A DNA stretch of 64,000 nucleotides from contig JBCDLG010000002.1 of assembly GCA_038745625.1 (NCBI GenBank), forward strand, positions 1 through 64,000, written 5' to 3'. Source of the stretch: Parvularcula sp038745625. Its GTDB lineage: Bacteria > Pseudomonadota > Alphaproteobacteria > Caulobacterales > Parvularculaceae. Shown in pieces: positions 18,271 through 25,454 of the stretch. Each line of letters starts with the position of its first letter. Within the stretch, counting starts at the first letter, position 1. The notes under the pieces are model-generated. The model did not search any database. It was not told the DNA's origin and saw nothing but the letters and a program-made list of their open reading frames with translations. The translations under genes and the position numbers were made by a program.

Positions 18271-18867
18271 ATGGCTTACGACACCCCACTCCCCGCTTCC
18301 GCCCAAGAGCAAGTCTTCACCGGAGCGCGCACGCGCAATGGCTGGCTGGATAAGCCGGTCACGGATGAACAGATCGAGGCAATCTACGACCTCATGAAAT
18401 GGGCCCCGACCTCGGCCAATTGTCAGCCGATGCGGACCCTGTTCCTCCGTACACAAGAGGCGAAGGAAAAGCTCAAACCGCTGCTGCTGGAAGCCAACCA
18501 GGCAAAGTCCATGGAGGCGCCGGTGGTGGCGATCATCGGCTATGACATGGAATTCTACGAAGAGCTGCCCGAGCAGTTCCCGCACACCGACGCCAAGGCT
18601 TGGTTTGTGGGCAACGACCCGCTGATCGAGGAGACGGCGTTCCGCAACGGCACGCTGCAGGGTGCCTATCTGATGCTGGCGGCCCGGATGCTGGGGCTTG
18701 ATTGCGGGCCGATGTCTGGTTTCGACAAGGCAGGCGTCGATCAGGCGTTCTTCGCGGGCACCACGGTCAGATCCAACTTTATCTGCAATATCGGCTATGG
18801 CAGTGACAAAGATCTGTTCCCGCGCAGCCCAAGGCTCGCGTTTGAGAAAGCGGCCACGCTCCTATAG
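18271..18867 (+). CDS. Nitroreductase-family protein (RutE/malonic semialdehyde reductase-like)
   Basis: 198-residue FMN-dependent nitroreductase-fold enzyme. Features are TRNGWLDKPVTDEQIEAIYDLMKWAPTSAN (cut here into family blocks: the ARTRNGW opening and KWAPTSANCQP FMN-binding region), and the C-terminal LGLDCGPMSGFD and NFICNIGYG blocks typical of RutE. RutE reduces malonic semialdehyde to 3-hydroxypropionate in pyrimidine ring catabolism, but no other rut gene is nearby, so the physiological substrate is open. Its stop codon TAG overlaps the probable ATA start of tsaB. Confidence 0.85.
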   Translation: MAYDTPLPASAQEQVFTGARTRNGWLDKPVTDEQIEAIYDLMKWAPTSANCQPMRTLFLRTQEAKEKLKPLLLEANQAKSMEAPVVAIIGYDMEFYEELPEQFPHTDAKAWFVGNDPLIEETAFRNGTLQGAYLMLAARMLGLDCGPMSGFDKAGVDQAFFAGTTVRSNFICNIGYGSDKDLFPRSPRLAFEKAATLL

Positions 18868-19484
18868 CCATCCTTGCCCTTGATACCTGCCTCTCCGCCC
18901 TGACCCTCGCCCTTGAGACAAGTGAGGGCAGGGCCGTTTCGTTCTCGGAAGAGATAGGCGTCGGCCATGCGGAGAAGGTGGCGCCCGCCTGCGCCAAGCT
19001 TTTCGAAGAGGCCGGTATCGAGGCGGCGGACCTCACCCGGATCGGCGTGACCGTTGGTCCCGGCTCTTTTATGGGCCAGCGGGTGGGCATCGCCTTTGCC
19101 AAGGGGCTGGCGATGGGTTCAGGCGCGGCGACCGTGCCGATGACCACGCTTGAGGCGATCGCGGAGGGCGCAGGCGAAGCCGCCCAGGCGCTGATCGATG
19201 CTCGGCGCGGCCAGGTCTATGCGCAGCGTTTTACGGCTGACGGCGAGCCTGAAACTGAGCCCTCGTTGATCAGTTACGAGGAGGGTCTCACCTTGTTGGA
19301 TGACGGGAGGCTGGCTTTGGGGTCTGGTGTCCAGGCAGTGGACCCTGGACGCGCCGCGCCAACGATCATCGCGGCTCGGCCAGAGGCGCTGCTGGCGATC
19401 ACAAAAACGAGAGCAGCAGCCCCTCTCAAGACGCTCTATCTGCGCGCGCCGGACGCCAAGCCGCCCTCCAAGGCGCCGCTATGA
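18864..19484 (+). CDS. tsaB: tRNA threonylcarbamoyladenosine biosynthesis protein TsaB, non-canonical start
   Basis: TsaB partners TsaD/TsaE in making t6A at position 37 of ANN-decoding tRNAs. Translation in this frame gives AILALDTCLSALTLALET, the family's N-terminal beta strands, followed by VGPGSFMGQRVGIAFAKGLA. Between an in-frame TGA at 18843 and the first GTG at 18978 there is no ATG, GTG or TTG. The GTG would cut off the conserved ILALDT strand, so the start is most likely ATA at 18864, overlapping the upstream stop, or less likely ATC at 18870. The protein would be about 206 residues, normal for a short TsaB. It overlaps rimI by four bases (ATGA). Confidence 0.85.
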   Translation: MAILALDTCLSALTLALETSEGRAVSFSEEIGVGHAEKVAPACAKLFEEAGIEAADLTRIGVTVGPGSFMGQRVGIAFAKGLAMGSGAATVPMTTLEAIAEGAGEAAQALIDARRGQVYAQRFTADGEPETEPSLISYEEGLTLLDDGRLALGSGVQAVDPGRAAPTIIAARPEALLAITKTRAAAPLKTLYLRAPDAKPPSKAPL

Positions 19485-19918
19485 CAGTGCGGCGGGCCGT
19501 GGTCATGGACGCGCCTGAGCTCGAGGCGCTGCATCTCACGCTCTTTCCTGAGGGCCCTTGGGACCGCGGCTTCTGGCGTCAAGCGATGGAGCGGCCCTCC
19601 GATGCGGTGCTGGTGATCGGTCAGCCGCCTCGCGGTTTTGCCCTGGTCCGGGCGGCAGCGGACGAGGCGGAGCTCTTGACGATCGGTACCGCGATCCCAG
19701 GTCAAGGCGACGGCGGGGCGCTTGTAACAGCATCGGCCAAGGCAGCTCTCGACTTGGGCGCAGAACGCTTGTTTCTAGAGGTAAGCGCGGCCAATAGGAG
19801 CGCATTAGGGCTCTACAGCCGGATGGGGTTTGTTCGCCTGGCCACGCGCCCAGGCTATTATCGCGACGGGTCTGACGCCGAGGTGATGGCGCTCAACCTT
19901 CGTCGGCAGGAGGATTGA
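19481..19918 (+). CDS. rimI: GNAT acetyltransferase, RimI-like
   Basis: 145-residue single-domain GNAT. In RimI this acetylates the N-terminal alanine of ribosomal protein bS18. The acetyl-CoA pocket is degenerate (TAIPGQGDGGALVTAS in place of the usual Q/R-x-x-G-x-G/A), but the C-terminal LFLEVSAANRSALGLYSRMGF and the YYRDGSDAEVMAL end are the RimI pattern. The position directly after tsaB, overlapped in ATGA, is where rimI sits in many bacteria. The pocket change makes substrate identity less certain. Confidence 0.83.
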   Translation: MTVRRAVVMDAPELEALHLTLFPEGPWDRGFWRQAMERPSDAVLVIGQPPRGFALVRAAADEAELLTIGTAIPGQGDGGALVTASAKAALDLGAERLFLEVSAANRSALGLYSRMGFVRLATRPGYYRDGSDAEVMALNLRRQED

Positions 19919-19921
19919 TCC

Positions 19922-20341
19922 ATGGATCGTTTAGAGAAAATCTGCGCTGAGAAAGGCCTCCGGATGACCGAGCAGCGACGGGTCATCACGCGAGTGATCT
20001 CTGCCTCTGATGACCACCCGGATGTGGAGGAGATCCATCGCCGTGCGGCAGAGATCGACAGCCGAATCTCCATCGCCACCGTCTACCGGACCATGCGTTT
20101 GCTTGAGGATTTCGATGTCGTTCAGCGCCACGACTTCCAGGACGGACACGGCCGCGCGCGCTATGAAGAAGCCGGCGCGGAGCACCATGACCACCTGATC
20201 AACGTCAAAAGCGGCGAGGTGATCGAGTTCTTCAACGAAGAGATCGAGAAGCTGCAGGAGAAGATCGCGCGGGAGCACGGTTTCCGCCTGGTCGACCATC
20301 GCCTCGAACTTTACGGCGTGCCCGTCAGCGACGAGGGCTGA
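19922..20341 (+). CDS. fur: Fur-family metalloregulator (Fur/Mur type)
   Basis: 139-residue winged-helix repressor. The DNA-binding part contains LRMTEQRRVITRVI and the recognition helix region ISIATVYRTMRLLEDFDVV. The dimerisation part has the metal-ligand string AEHHDHLI and IEFFNEEIEKLQ. The CxxC pair that binds structural zinc in gammaproteobacterial Fur is replaced (NVKSGEVIEF), as in alphaproteobacterial Fur/Mur, several of which respond to manganese rather than iron. Whether this copy senses Mn or Fe cannot be told from sequence. It follows rimI by three bases, a common alphaproteobacterial order. Confidence 0.9.
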   Translation: MDRLEKICAEKGLRMTEQRRVITRVISASDDHPDVEEIHRRAAEIDSRISIATVYRTMRLLEDFDVVQRHDFQDGHGRARYEEAGAEHHDHLINVKSGEVIEFFNEEIEKLQEKIAREHGFRLVDHRLELYGVPVSDEG

Positions 20342-20388
20342 ATAAACATCGCCGCCTGAGCATTGAGATGATACCATTTCGCATCTAA

Positions 20389-20407
20389 CCCAGAGGCAAT
20401 CTCTGGG
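20389..20407 (+). promoter_or_regulatory. 5'-UTR hairpin beside a ribosome-binding site
   Basis: CCCAGAG and CTCTGGG (20389-20395, 20401-20407) form a perfect 7-pair stem with a 5-base loop. The 3' arm runs directly into the GGGGAGAG ribosome site of the gene starting at 20421, so it could modulate initiation. It may also be a fortuitous hairpin. Confidence 0.35.
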
Positions 20408-20420
20408 GGGAGAGCTATCC

Positions 20421-21251
20421 ATGGGTATCAACGCTTTTGTGCAAGGGACGGTGACGATCGCCATCGCGGTGATCGGCCTCTATTTCAGCTGGGAATCGCG
20501 CCGCGCCGATAACTATCAGGCGGTGGCAGACCTCGCACTCAGCAGCGACGCCAATGTCGCGGCGACGGCGGCCGAGACCATGGAGCTGATGACCGTTGAT
20601 TGCGGCGGGGAGGCGGCCACCGATCTCCAGGCGCAGCGCATCCGCGATATCTTCTGCCCCCTCAGCACCCACCACCGCTTCATTCTGAACAATATGATCA
20701 GCGCCATCCGTGAGGCTGAAGTCGCGGAGGCGATGGCTGCGCTTGATGTGTCGGCTGCGGAAACGGCTGCGCCCGAGGTGGTTGATGATGCCCCCAGCGA
20801 CGACGCGGAGGCGGCCGATCCCGATACGCCTGCGGTTGATCAACAGGACCAGCCGCCAGCTTTTAGCCCTGATACCCTGCTTGCCCGCATCAATGACGGC
20901 TCGCGCAGCGTTCGCCGGACCGCTGTGGCGGAGCTCGAACGCAACAACCTCAGTGACGATCGATTTGTCGATGCTCTAATCGGCGAGCTTGAAGATCCCA
21001 GCCGGCTTGGGGATCTGACCGTGCAGGGCCGGTTCAACGTGGCTTATCTTCTGAACCATGCGCCGTCATCGGTGTGGGAGTCCGAGGAGCGGGTGGATCG
21101 TTGCCTGGCCGCTATCGATCAGGTCTACGCCCGCGAGCGGGCTGGTGAGACGGCCATTGGTGACCAGACCCGGGCGGAGCTGATCCAATTGAAGTCGCGG
21201 CTTGACGCAAGGCGGGCCTCGCGCGCCACCAGCGACGAGACGACGTCCTAG
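20421..21251 (+). CDS. Membrane-anchored protein of unknown function with HEAT-like C-terminus
   Basis: 276-residue protein I do not recognise. One N-terminal membrane helix (FVQGTVTIAIAVIGLYFSW) is followed by a helical segment with two cysteines (TVDCGGEA and DIFCPLS), an acidic Asp/Ala/Pro linker (residues about 115-150), then a helical domain starting LLARINDGSRSVRRTAVAELERN that looks like HEAT or armadillo-type repeats. GGGGGGAGAG precedes the ATG. Its stop overlaps that of the convergent isomerase gene (CTAG). Confidence 0.7.
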   Translation: MGINAFVQGTVTIAIAVIGLYFSWESRRADNYQAVADLALSSDANVAATAAETMELMTVDCGGEAATDLQAQRIRDIFCPLSTHHRFILNNMISAIREAEVAEAMAALDVSAAETAAPEVVDDAPSDDAEAADPDTPAVDQQDQPPAFSPDTLLARINDGSRSVRRTAVAELERNNLSDDRFVDALIGELEDPSRLGDLTVQGRFNVAYLLNHAPSSVWESEERVDRCLAAIDQVYARERAGETAIGDQTRAELIQLKSRLDARRASRATSDETTS

Positions 21252-21823
21252 CCGAGGGCCTCCACCAGCAGCGCGAACCGATCCTGGCCCCAAAAGCGCT
21301 GCTTCTTTTGGCCCTCAAGATCGAGGGTGGCGAAGGGCACGCCGAAGACGCCGTCAGCATCGATGAGCGCCTCATCGGCTTCGATCTCGCCCCGGTTGGG
21401 CGCGGCGCCGACATCGCCCACGACGCCGACATCGGAGGCAGCCGTCTTGAGCAATTCCGGATCCGAAATGTTCTGTCCCGTACCCCAGCGGGCATCGGAG
21501 ATAGCCAACGCGAAGGGTAAAGCGAGGCCCTCGGCACGGGCGACGTAGAAGGCGTTCAGTGACGTCTCGTAGTCCACCTCCATGGGCCGAGGTCCGGAAA
21601 AAGGCAGGCCCATCCGTGCCGCCATGCGGGGCGCATCCTCCATCATGTAGCGGATCTTGGGCATGCTGTCGGTGGGGTTCAAAAACGCTGCGTCACCGGC
21701 GGTTTTGGTGAAGGGGATCAGCCGGACGTCGATGGAATCGTGAAGCTCCGCCCGCGCGATGACATGAAGGCCCAGTCGCGAGTAGGGGCTCCGAAAGTGA
21801 AAGTAGATCCGCAGCTGATCCAT
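21248..21823 (-). CDS. 2-hydroxychromene-2-carboxylate isomerase-like (DsbA/kappa-GST fold)
   Basis: 191-residue thioredoxin-fold isomerase of the HCCA type, known for glutathione-dependent steps in naphthalene degradation. The N-terminus IYFHFRSPYSRLGLHV has the serine at the position of the DsbA cysteine pair (SPYS), and GVFGVPFATLD is the cis-proline loop. LNAFYVARAEGL matches the alpha insertion. No other aromatic-degradation gene is near, so it may instead be a general glutathione-dependent isomerase. A pair of ACATGT repeats lies just upstream of its start. Confidence 0.83.
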   Translation of the reverse strand: MDQLRIYFHFRSPYSRLGLHVIARAELHDSIDVRLIPFTKTAGDAAFLNPTDSMPKIRYMMEDAPRMAARMGLPFSGPRPMEVDYETSLNAFYVARAEGLALPFALAISDARWGTGQNISDPELLKTAASDVGVVGDVGAAPNRGEIEADEALIDADGVFGVPFATLDLEGQKKQRFWGQDRFALLVEALG

Positions 21824-21845
21824 GGCGTCCTCCGGCTTGAGCTCG

Positions 21846-21863
21846 ACATGTATCTACACATGT
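21846..21863. repeat. ACATGT-N6-ACATGT repeat upstream of the isomerase gene
   Basis: Two self-complementary hexamers, ACATGT at 21846-21851 and 21858-21863, separated by six bases. They sit 23-40 bases upstream of the isomerase start on the reverse strand, in promoter position, and could be a regulator site. No regulator gene is adjacent. Confidence 0.35.
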
Positions 21864-22045
21864 GGACCGGTCAAGGCGCCCAGATGCGATCACGGTCGGC
21901 CAAGCTCTGCATCGTCACGCTGATCAACCAACGCCCCTTCTCACGGCGGCCATACCGTCCTCATCGCGCGGTATGGCCTTGGAAGCGTCCTGCTAAAACA
22001 ACTGGGAGATCAGCGCCTTATCCGGTCATACCGGTGAAGGAGCGC

Positions 22046-22762
22046 TTACGATGCCAGCTGCACCGCGCCGACAGTGGCCGCATCGCCATCACCGCTGAGG
22101 GACTTCACGAGCGCGCCCATAGAGTGACGGTTCACGGTCCAAGAGGGCGCGGGGACCTCGATCACCGTGCCAACATGGCCGCCGCCCCAGGAGGAGCTGC
22201 TTACCGGATCATAGGGGAGGCGAATGTTGATCCCGGAGTCGGGCTTAACGTTACCGATCGCCGCCTGCCGCGCTTTGGTCGACGCAATATAGGCGACCAG
22301 GCCAAGGATCCCCCCGCCGACAACCGCGGCTGCGGTCGTGGCGGTCGCGCGGGCGCCGGTGCTCGCCCAACTCGCCGCCATATTGGTCGCCATTGGCGGT
22401 GCGTTGAACGAGACAAAGGGCACGTCTTCGTACCCAAGAATCTGGCAAAGCGCCCCGCCGAGGGAGTGACCGGTCATCATGATCGGGCGGCCGCCTTCAT
22501 AGGCTTTGAAAAGAAGTTCCCGCGCGTCTTTTTCCTGCTCCGGCAGCCAGCCCGTGGCGAGCTGCACGTCGCTGACAAGTGCGTCCCTTAGCGAGTTGGT
22601 GCCTGCGAACGCCACGACCCGGAAACCTGGCACGTCATAGATGGCGCCACTAAAATCTGTTGTCGGATTGTTCTTATAGTGGACCCGGTTGAACGGGACC
22701 TTCTTTTCCGCGTTGTAGACGTCATCTGCAATCTGAGCGATGTTATAAATGGTCGTGGGCAA
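22046..22762 (-). CDS. Lipase class 3-family protein
   Basis: 238-residue alpha/beta hydrolase of the fungal-lipase (class 3) type. The nucleophile elbow is TGHSLGGALCQ (S100), and plausible Asp (YDPVS, D185) and His (NRHSM, H213) complete the triad. VVAFAGTNSLRDALVSDV is the oxyanion strand. There is no signal peptide. A strongly hydrophobic Ala/Val/Gly stretch (residues about 141-160) is inserted between the serine and the aspartate and could be a membrane helix. The substrate is unknown. Confidence 0.82.
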   Translation of the reverse strand: MPTTIYNIAQIADDVYNAEKKVPFNRVHYKNNPTTDFSGAIYDVPGFRVVAFAGTNSLRDALVSDVQLATGWLPEQEKDARELLFKAYEGGRPIMMTGHSLGGALCQILGYEDVPFVSFNAPPMATNMAASWASTGARATATTAAAVVGGGILGLVAYIASTKARQAAIGNVKPDSGINIRLPYDPVSSSSWGGGHVGTVIEVPAPSWTVNRHSMGALVKSLSGDGDAATVGAVQLAS

Positions 22763-22851
22763 CGTGTCCTCCTCCAGAACCCAAGCGGGTATTGTCTCAA
22801 GAATTGTCGCTTGAGGGAATGCCGCTCGGCAGTGAGGGTGGAGAAAAGGCG

Positions 22852-23397
22852 CTAGCGCGACGACGGCCTGATAAGACGTGTGCGTTGCATCAGATACTCA
22901 TCGTCGGCGTGATTGCCCACCATGAAGTGATAATCATGTATTTTTTCAAAGCCATAGCGCACATAGAGGCGCTGGGCGCCAGTGTTGCCGGAGAACACGC
23001 TGAGATAGATATGATCGAAATGGGTCTCGAGAAAATCGAGCGACCTTTCAAGCAGTTGGACCCCAAGACCGCCGCGCTGATGGCTTTTCAGGACATAAAG
23101 CCTGATCAGCTCGCCTGATCCGGGCGGCATATCGGGCACGGGGAGGTGGCAAGGTCCTGCCGAGGCGAACCCAACGGCTGTCCCGTCGCCAGCGCGCGCG
23201 AGCCACGTGCACACCTTTGGGTTGTTGAACGCTGCTCTGTATGCGTTGTGACTGTGATGCTCTTTGAGGAAGGCGTTGAGGTCTTCTTCGGCATACATGG
23301 CGCCAAAGGTCTCAACGAAGGTGTCCGCGCCAAGCTGCGCCAAAACAGCAATATCGTTGATCGTTGCTGTGCTGATTGTCACGGTGCCTTCAGCCAT
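22852..23397 (-). CDS. GNAT-family N-acetyltransferase
   Basis: 181-residue acetyltransferase. The acetyl-CoA site appears as LYVLKSHQRGGLGVQLLERSL, preceded by strand ELIRLYV, and the C-terminal strand region is NTGAQRLYVRYGFEKIHDYHF. The N-terminus has DIAVLAQLGADTFVETFG, a common form in small-molecule GNATs. The second ATG (23397) is preferred because AGAGG precedes it at a normal distance; the first ATG three codons upstream has no space for it. Substrate unknown. Confidence 0.82.
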   Translation of the reverse strand: MAEGTVTISTATINDIAVLAQLGADTFVETFGAMYAEEDLNAFLKEHHSHNAYRAAFNNPKVCTWLARAGDGTAVGFASAGPCHLPVPDMPPGSGELIRLYVLKSHQRGGLGVQLLERSLDFLETHFDHIYLSVFSGNTGAQRLYVRYGFEKIHDYHFMVGNHADDEYLMQRTRLIRPSSR

Positions 23398-23519
23398 CCC
23401 CGTCATCCTCTTTGAGCGTTTGCTCTGTGCGCTTATCAGCCTCTGCAGAAAACCTGCGACATCCGGGCATCCTCTTATTGTGAGCGAGGCCGAGCGTTCC
23501 TACCCTCTTCTGGAGGGCC

Positions 23520-25391
23520 ATGGAGCATCGACGGGCAATGGACAACGAAGTCGACGAGAGAATTCCGCGGGGCGGCGGCACCTTGGTCACCGTCTTCGCT
23601 GTGCCGGGGGTCGTGTTTGGGCTTCTCACGTATCTCGCCTATGAGCTGCTCGACGACGTCGTCAGCGGCACCGAGGCAGCGGGGCAGGCTTTTCCCGGGA
23701 TCGAGCTGACCTACCCAGCGGCGTTGGCTTTGGCTTATGGGCTTATTTTCGGTTTCGGAACGTATTTTCTGACCGTCTTGAAGGGCCAAGTGGCGGCGAG
23801 CGCCATCGCCGCGGGCGTCATTGGGGTGGTCACCGCTACGCTGACCTTTATCGCGCCGTTCAACCAGTCTCCCGATGGCGCGGCGGGGCTGATCTCGTTC
23901 CTGGCGAACGGCGTTTTGGTCACGGTCGCCTTACCGTTCTTGCGGGCCCGCTCGCGCGGCGTGGCGCTGAACCACTACCCCACGCTTTACGCCGATGCCT
24001 GGAACATCCCGGTCATTGTTGGGGTGGCGCAGCTTTTCGTTTTGGCAGGCGTGGCCCTGGCCGCGCTGGTCGCGGCGCTGTTCGTGTTTGTCGGGCTGCC
24101 CTTCCTCCGCGACCTGATGGAGCAGGGATGGTTCATCGGCAGCTATCTTGGCCTCCTCCAGGGCGTCGGCATTGGCGTCACGCGCCAGCGGGAGTCGGCG
24201 ATCCTCGCCGCACGGGGCATCAAGATGGCTCTGCTGCGGGTTGCTGCGCCGGTCTTTGCTGTGTCGATCACGATTTTCGTCGTTGCGGTGATGATCCGCG
24301 GCTTTGGCTCGCTTCTTGGCGACCTCTCGCCGATGAGCGTGCTCACGATGTCAGCGATTGTCGCGATCATCATGATCAACTCGATCGTCGCTGATAAGGG
24401 TCGGCCCGAAAGCGCGCTCTTCGGGGCCACGGCGCGGCTGTTGGGCGTGGTGCTCCTCTTTCTAATGTGTCTTGCGATCTATGGCCTTTACATGCGCGTC
24501 GCGGCTGAGGGCTGGACGCCGAACCGCGTCCATGCGGCGATCCTGGTCGCGGTGGTTGGCCTTTACGCGCCGATCTATGCCGCAGCGGCGCTTTCGGAGC
24601 AGTGGGCGATCCTGCGCCAGGGCAACATCGCTGTCTCGGCGCTCCTGATGCTGATCGCTGTCTTGGTGCAAACGCCGGTCTATGCGCCTCAGGATTGGTC
24701 GGCCGTTTCGCAGCTCGAACAAATCACGAGAGACCCCGCTGCCACGACGGGCGCGGATATTCGGTATCTTCGTGACAAGCTTGGGCCCGTGGGTGAGCGG
24801 GTTTTCGAGCAACTGGAAGCCAACCCGCCTGACGGGCTCGAAGACCCCTATGCCCTGGCTGAGCTCGGTCGCGGCACGCCCGAGGATACCATGCAGCTGA
24901 CGCTTGAGACGCTTCGCGAGAACGGCATTTTCACGGTCTTTCCTGCGGATGCGGCGATTGAGGACGCGCTGGCGAAACGTCTGGAGCACCGGCTCGGCCG
25001 GTCAATTGACGACCCCAATGACGCCGCGGTGGTGTTCGACCAGGACCGCGCGAGCGGATATTTCTTTGTTCGCCGGGCGGCATCGCTGCAGGCCTATCGT
25101 CTGATCTCGGACGAAGATGGCGAGTGGACCGTCACCTATCTGAGGCAATTCTACGGCGAGGATCGTGTGGGGCGAATGCTTGCTGGCGCAGCTGAGGGCG
25201 CGCTGAGCTATGAGCAGCGGACCTTTGTCCTGCCGTCGATCGGCGGTGAAGCGCTGATCGAGCCAGCAGCGGAGCTCGAGCTCTTCCGCGTGGAGAGCGA
25301 GCTGCCTGCGCCGCTGGAATCCGCTGATGTTGCGCCTGTGCCGAGGGGCGAGGCTGATGCCGCCCAGGTCGATGGGGGCGGAGGCTTCTAG
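23520..25391 (+). CDS. DUF4153 domain-containing membrane protein
   Basis: 623-residue protein. Roughly twelve hydrophobic helices fill residues 20-400, including the DUF4153 hallmark LAIYGLYMRVAAEGWTPNRVHA and LYAPIYAAAALS. The last 220 residues are soluble, acidic and helix-rich (DIRYLRDKLGPVGERVFEQL). The family is widespread in alphaproteobacteria and has no established function. GGAGGG lies four bases before the ATG. It precedes ptrB co-directionally by 63 bases. Confidence 0.83.
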   Translation: MEHRRAMDNEVDERIPRGGGTLVTVFAVPGVVFGLLTYLAYELLDDVVSGTEAAGQAFPGIELTYPAALALAYGLIFGFGTYFLTVLKGQVAASAIAAGVIGVVTATLTFIAPFNQSPDGAAGLISFLANGVLVTVALPFLRARSRGVALNHYPTLYADAWNIPVIVGVAQLFVLAGVALAALVAALFVFVGLPFLRDLMEQGWFIGSYLGLLQGVGIGVTRQRESAILAARGIKMALLRVAAPVFAVSITIFVVAVMIRGFGSLLGDLSPMSVLTMSAIVAIIMINSIVADKGRPESALFGATARLLGVVLLFLMCLAIYGLYMRVAAEGWTPNRVHAAILVAVVGLYAPIYAAAALSEQWAILRQGNIAVSALLMLIAVLVQTPVYAPQDWSAVSQLEQITRDPAATTGADIRYLRDKLGPVGERVFEQLEANPPDGLEDPYALAELGRGTPEDTMQLTLETLRENGIFTVFPADAAIEDALAKRLEHRLGRSIDDPNDAAVVFDQDRASGYFFVRRAASLQAYRLISDEDGEWTVTYLRQFYGEDRVGRMLAGAAEGALSYEQRTFVLPSIGGEALIEPAAELELFRVESELPAPLESADVAPVPRGEADAAQVDGGGGF

Positions 25392-25454
25392 GCTTTCCCC
25401 GCCCGGTGCGTTGCCCTATCTCATGGCCTCTGATCGTTCGAACCAGGAGCCTCC

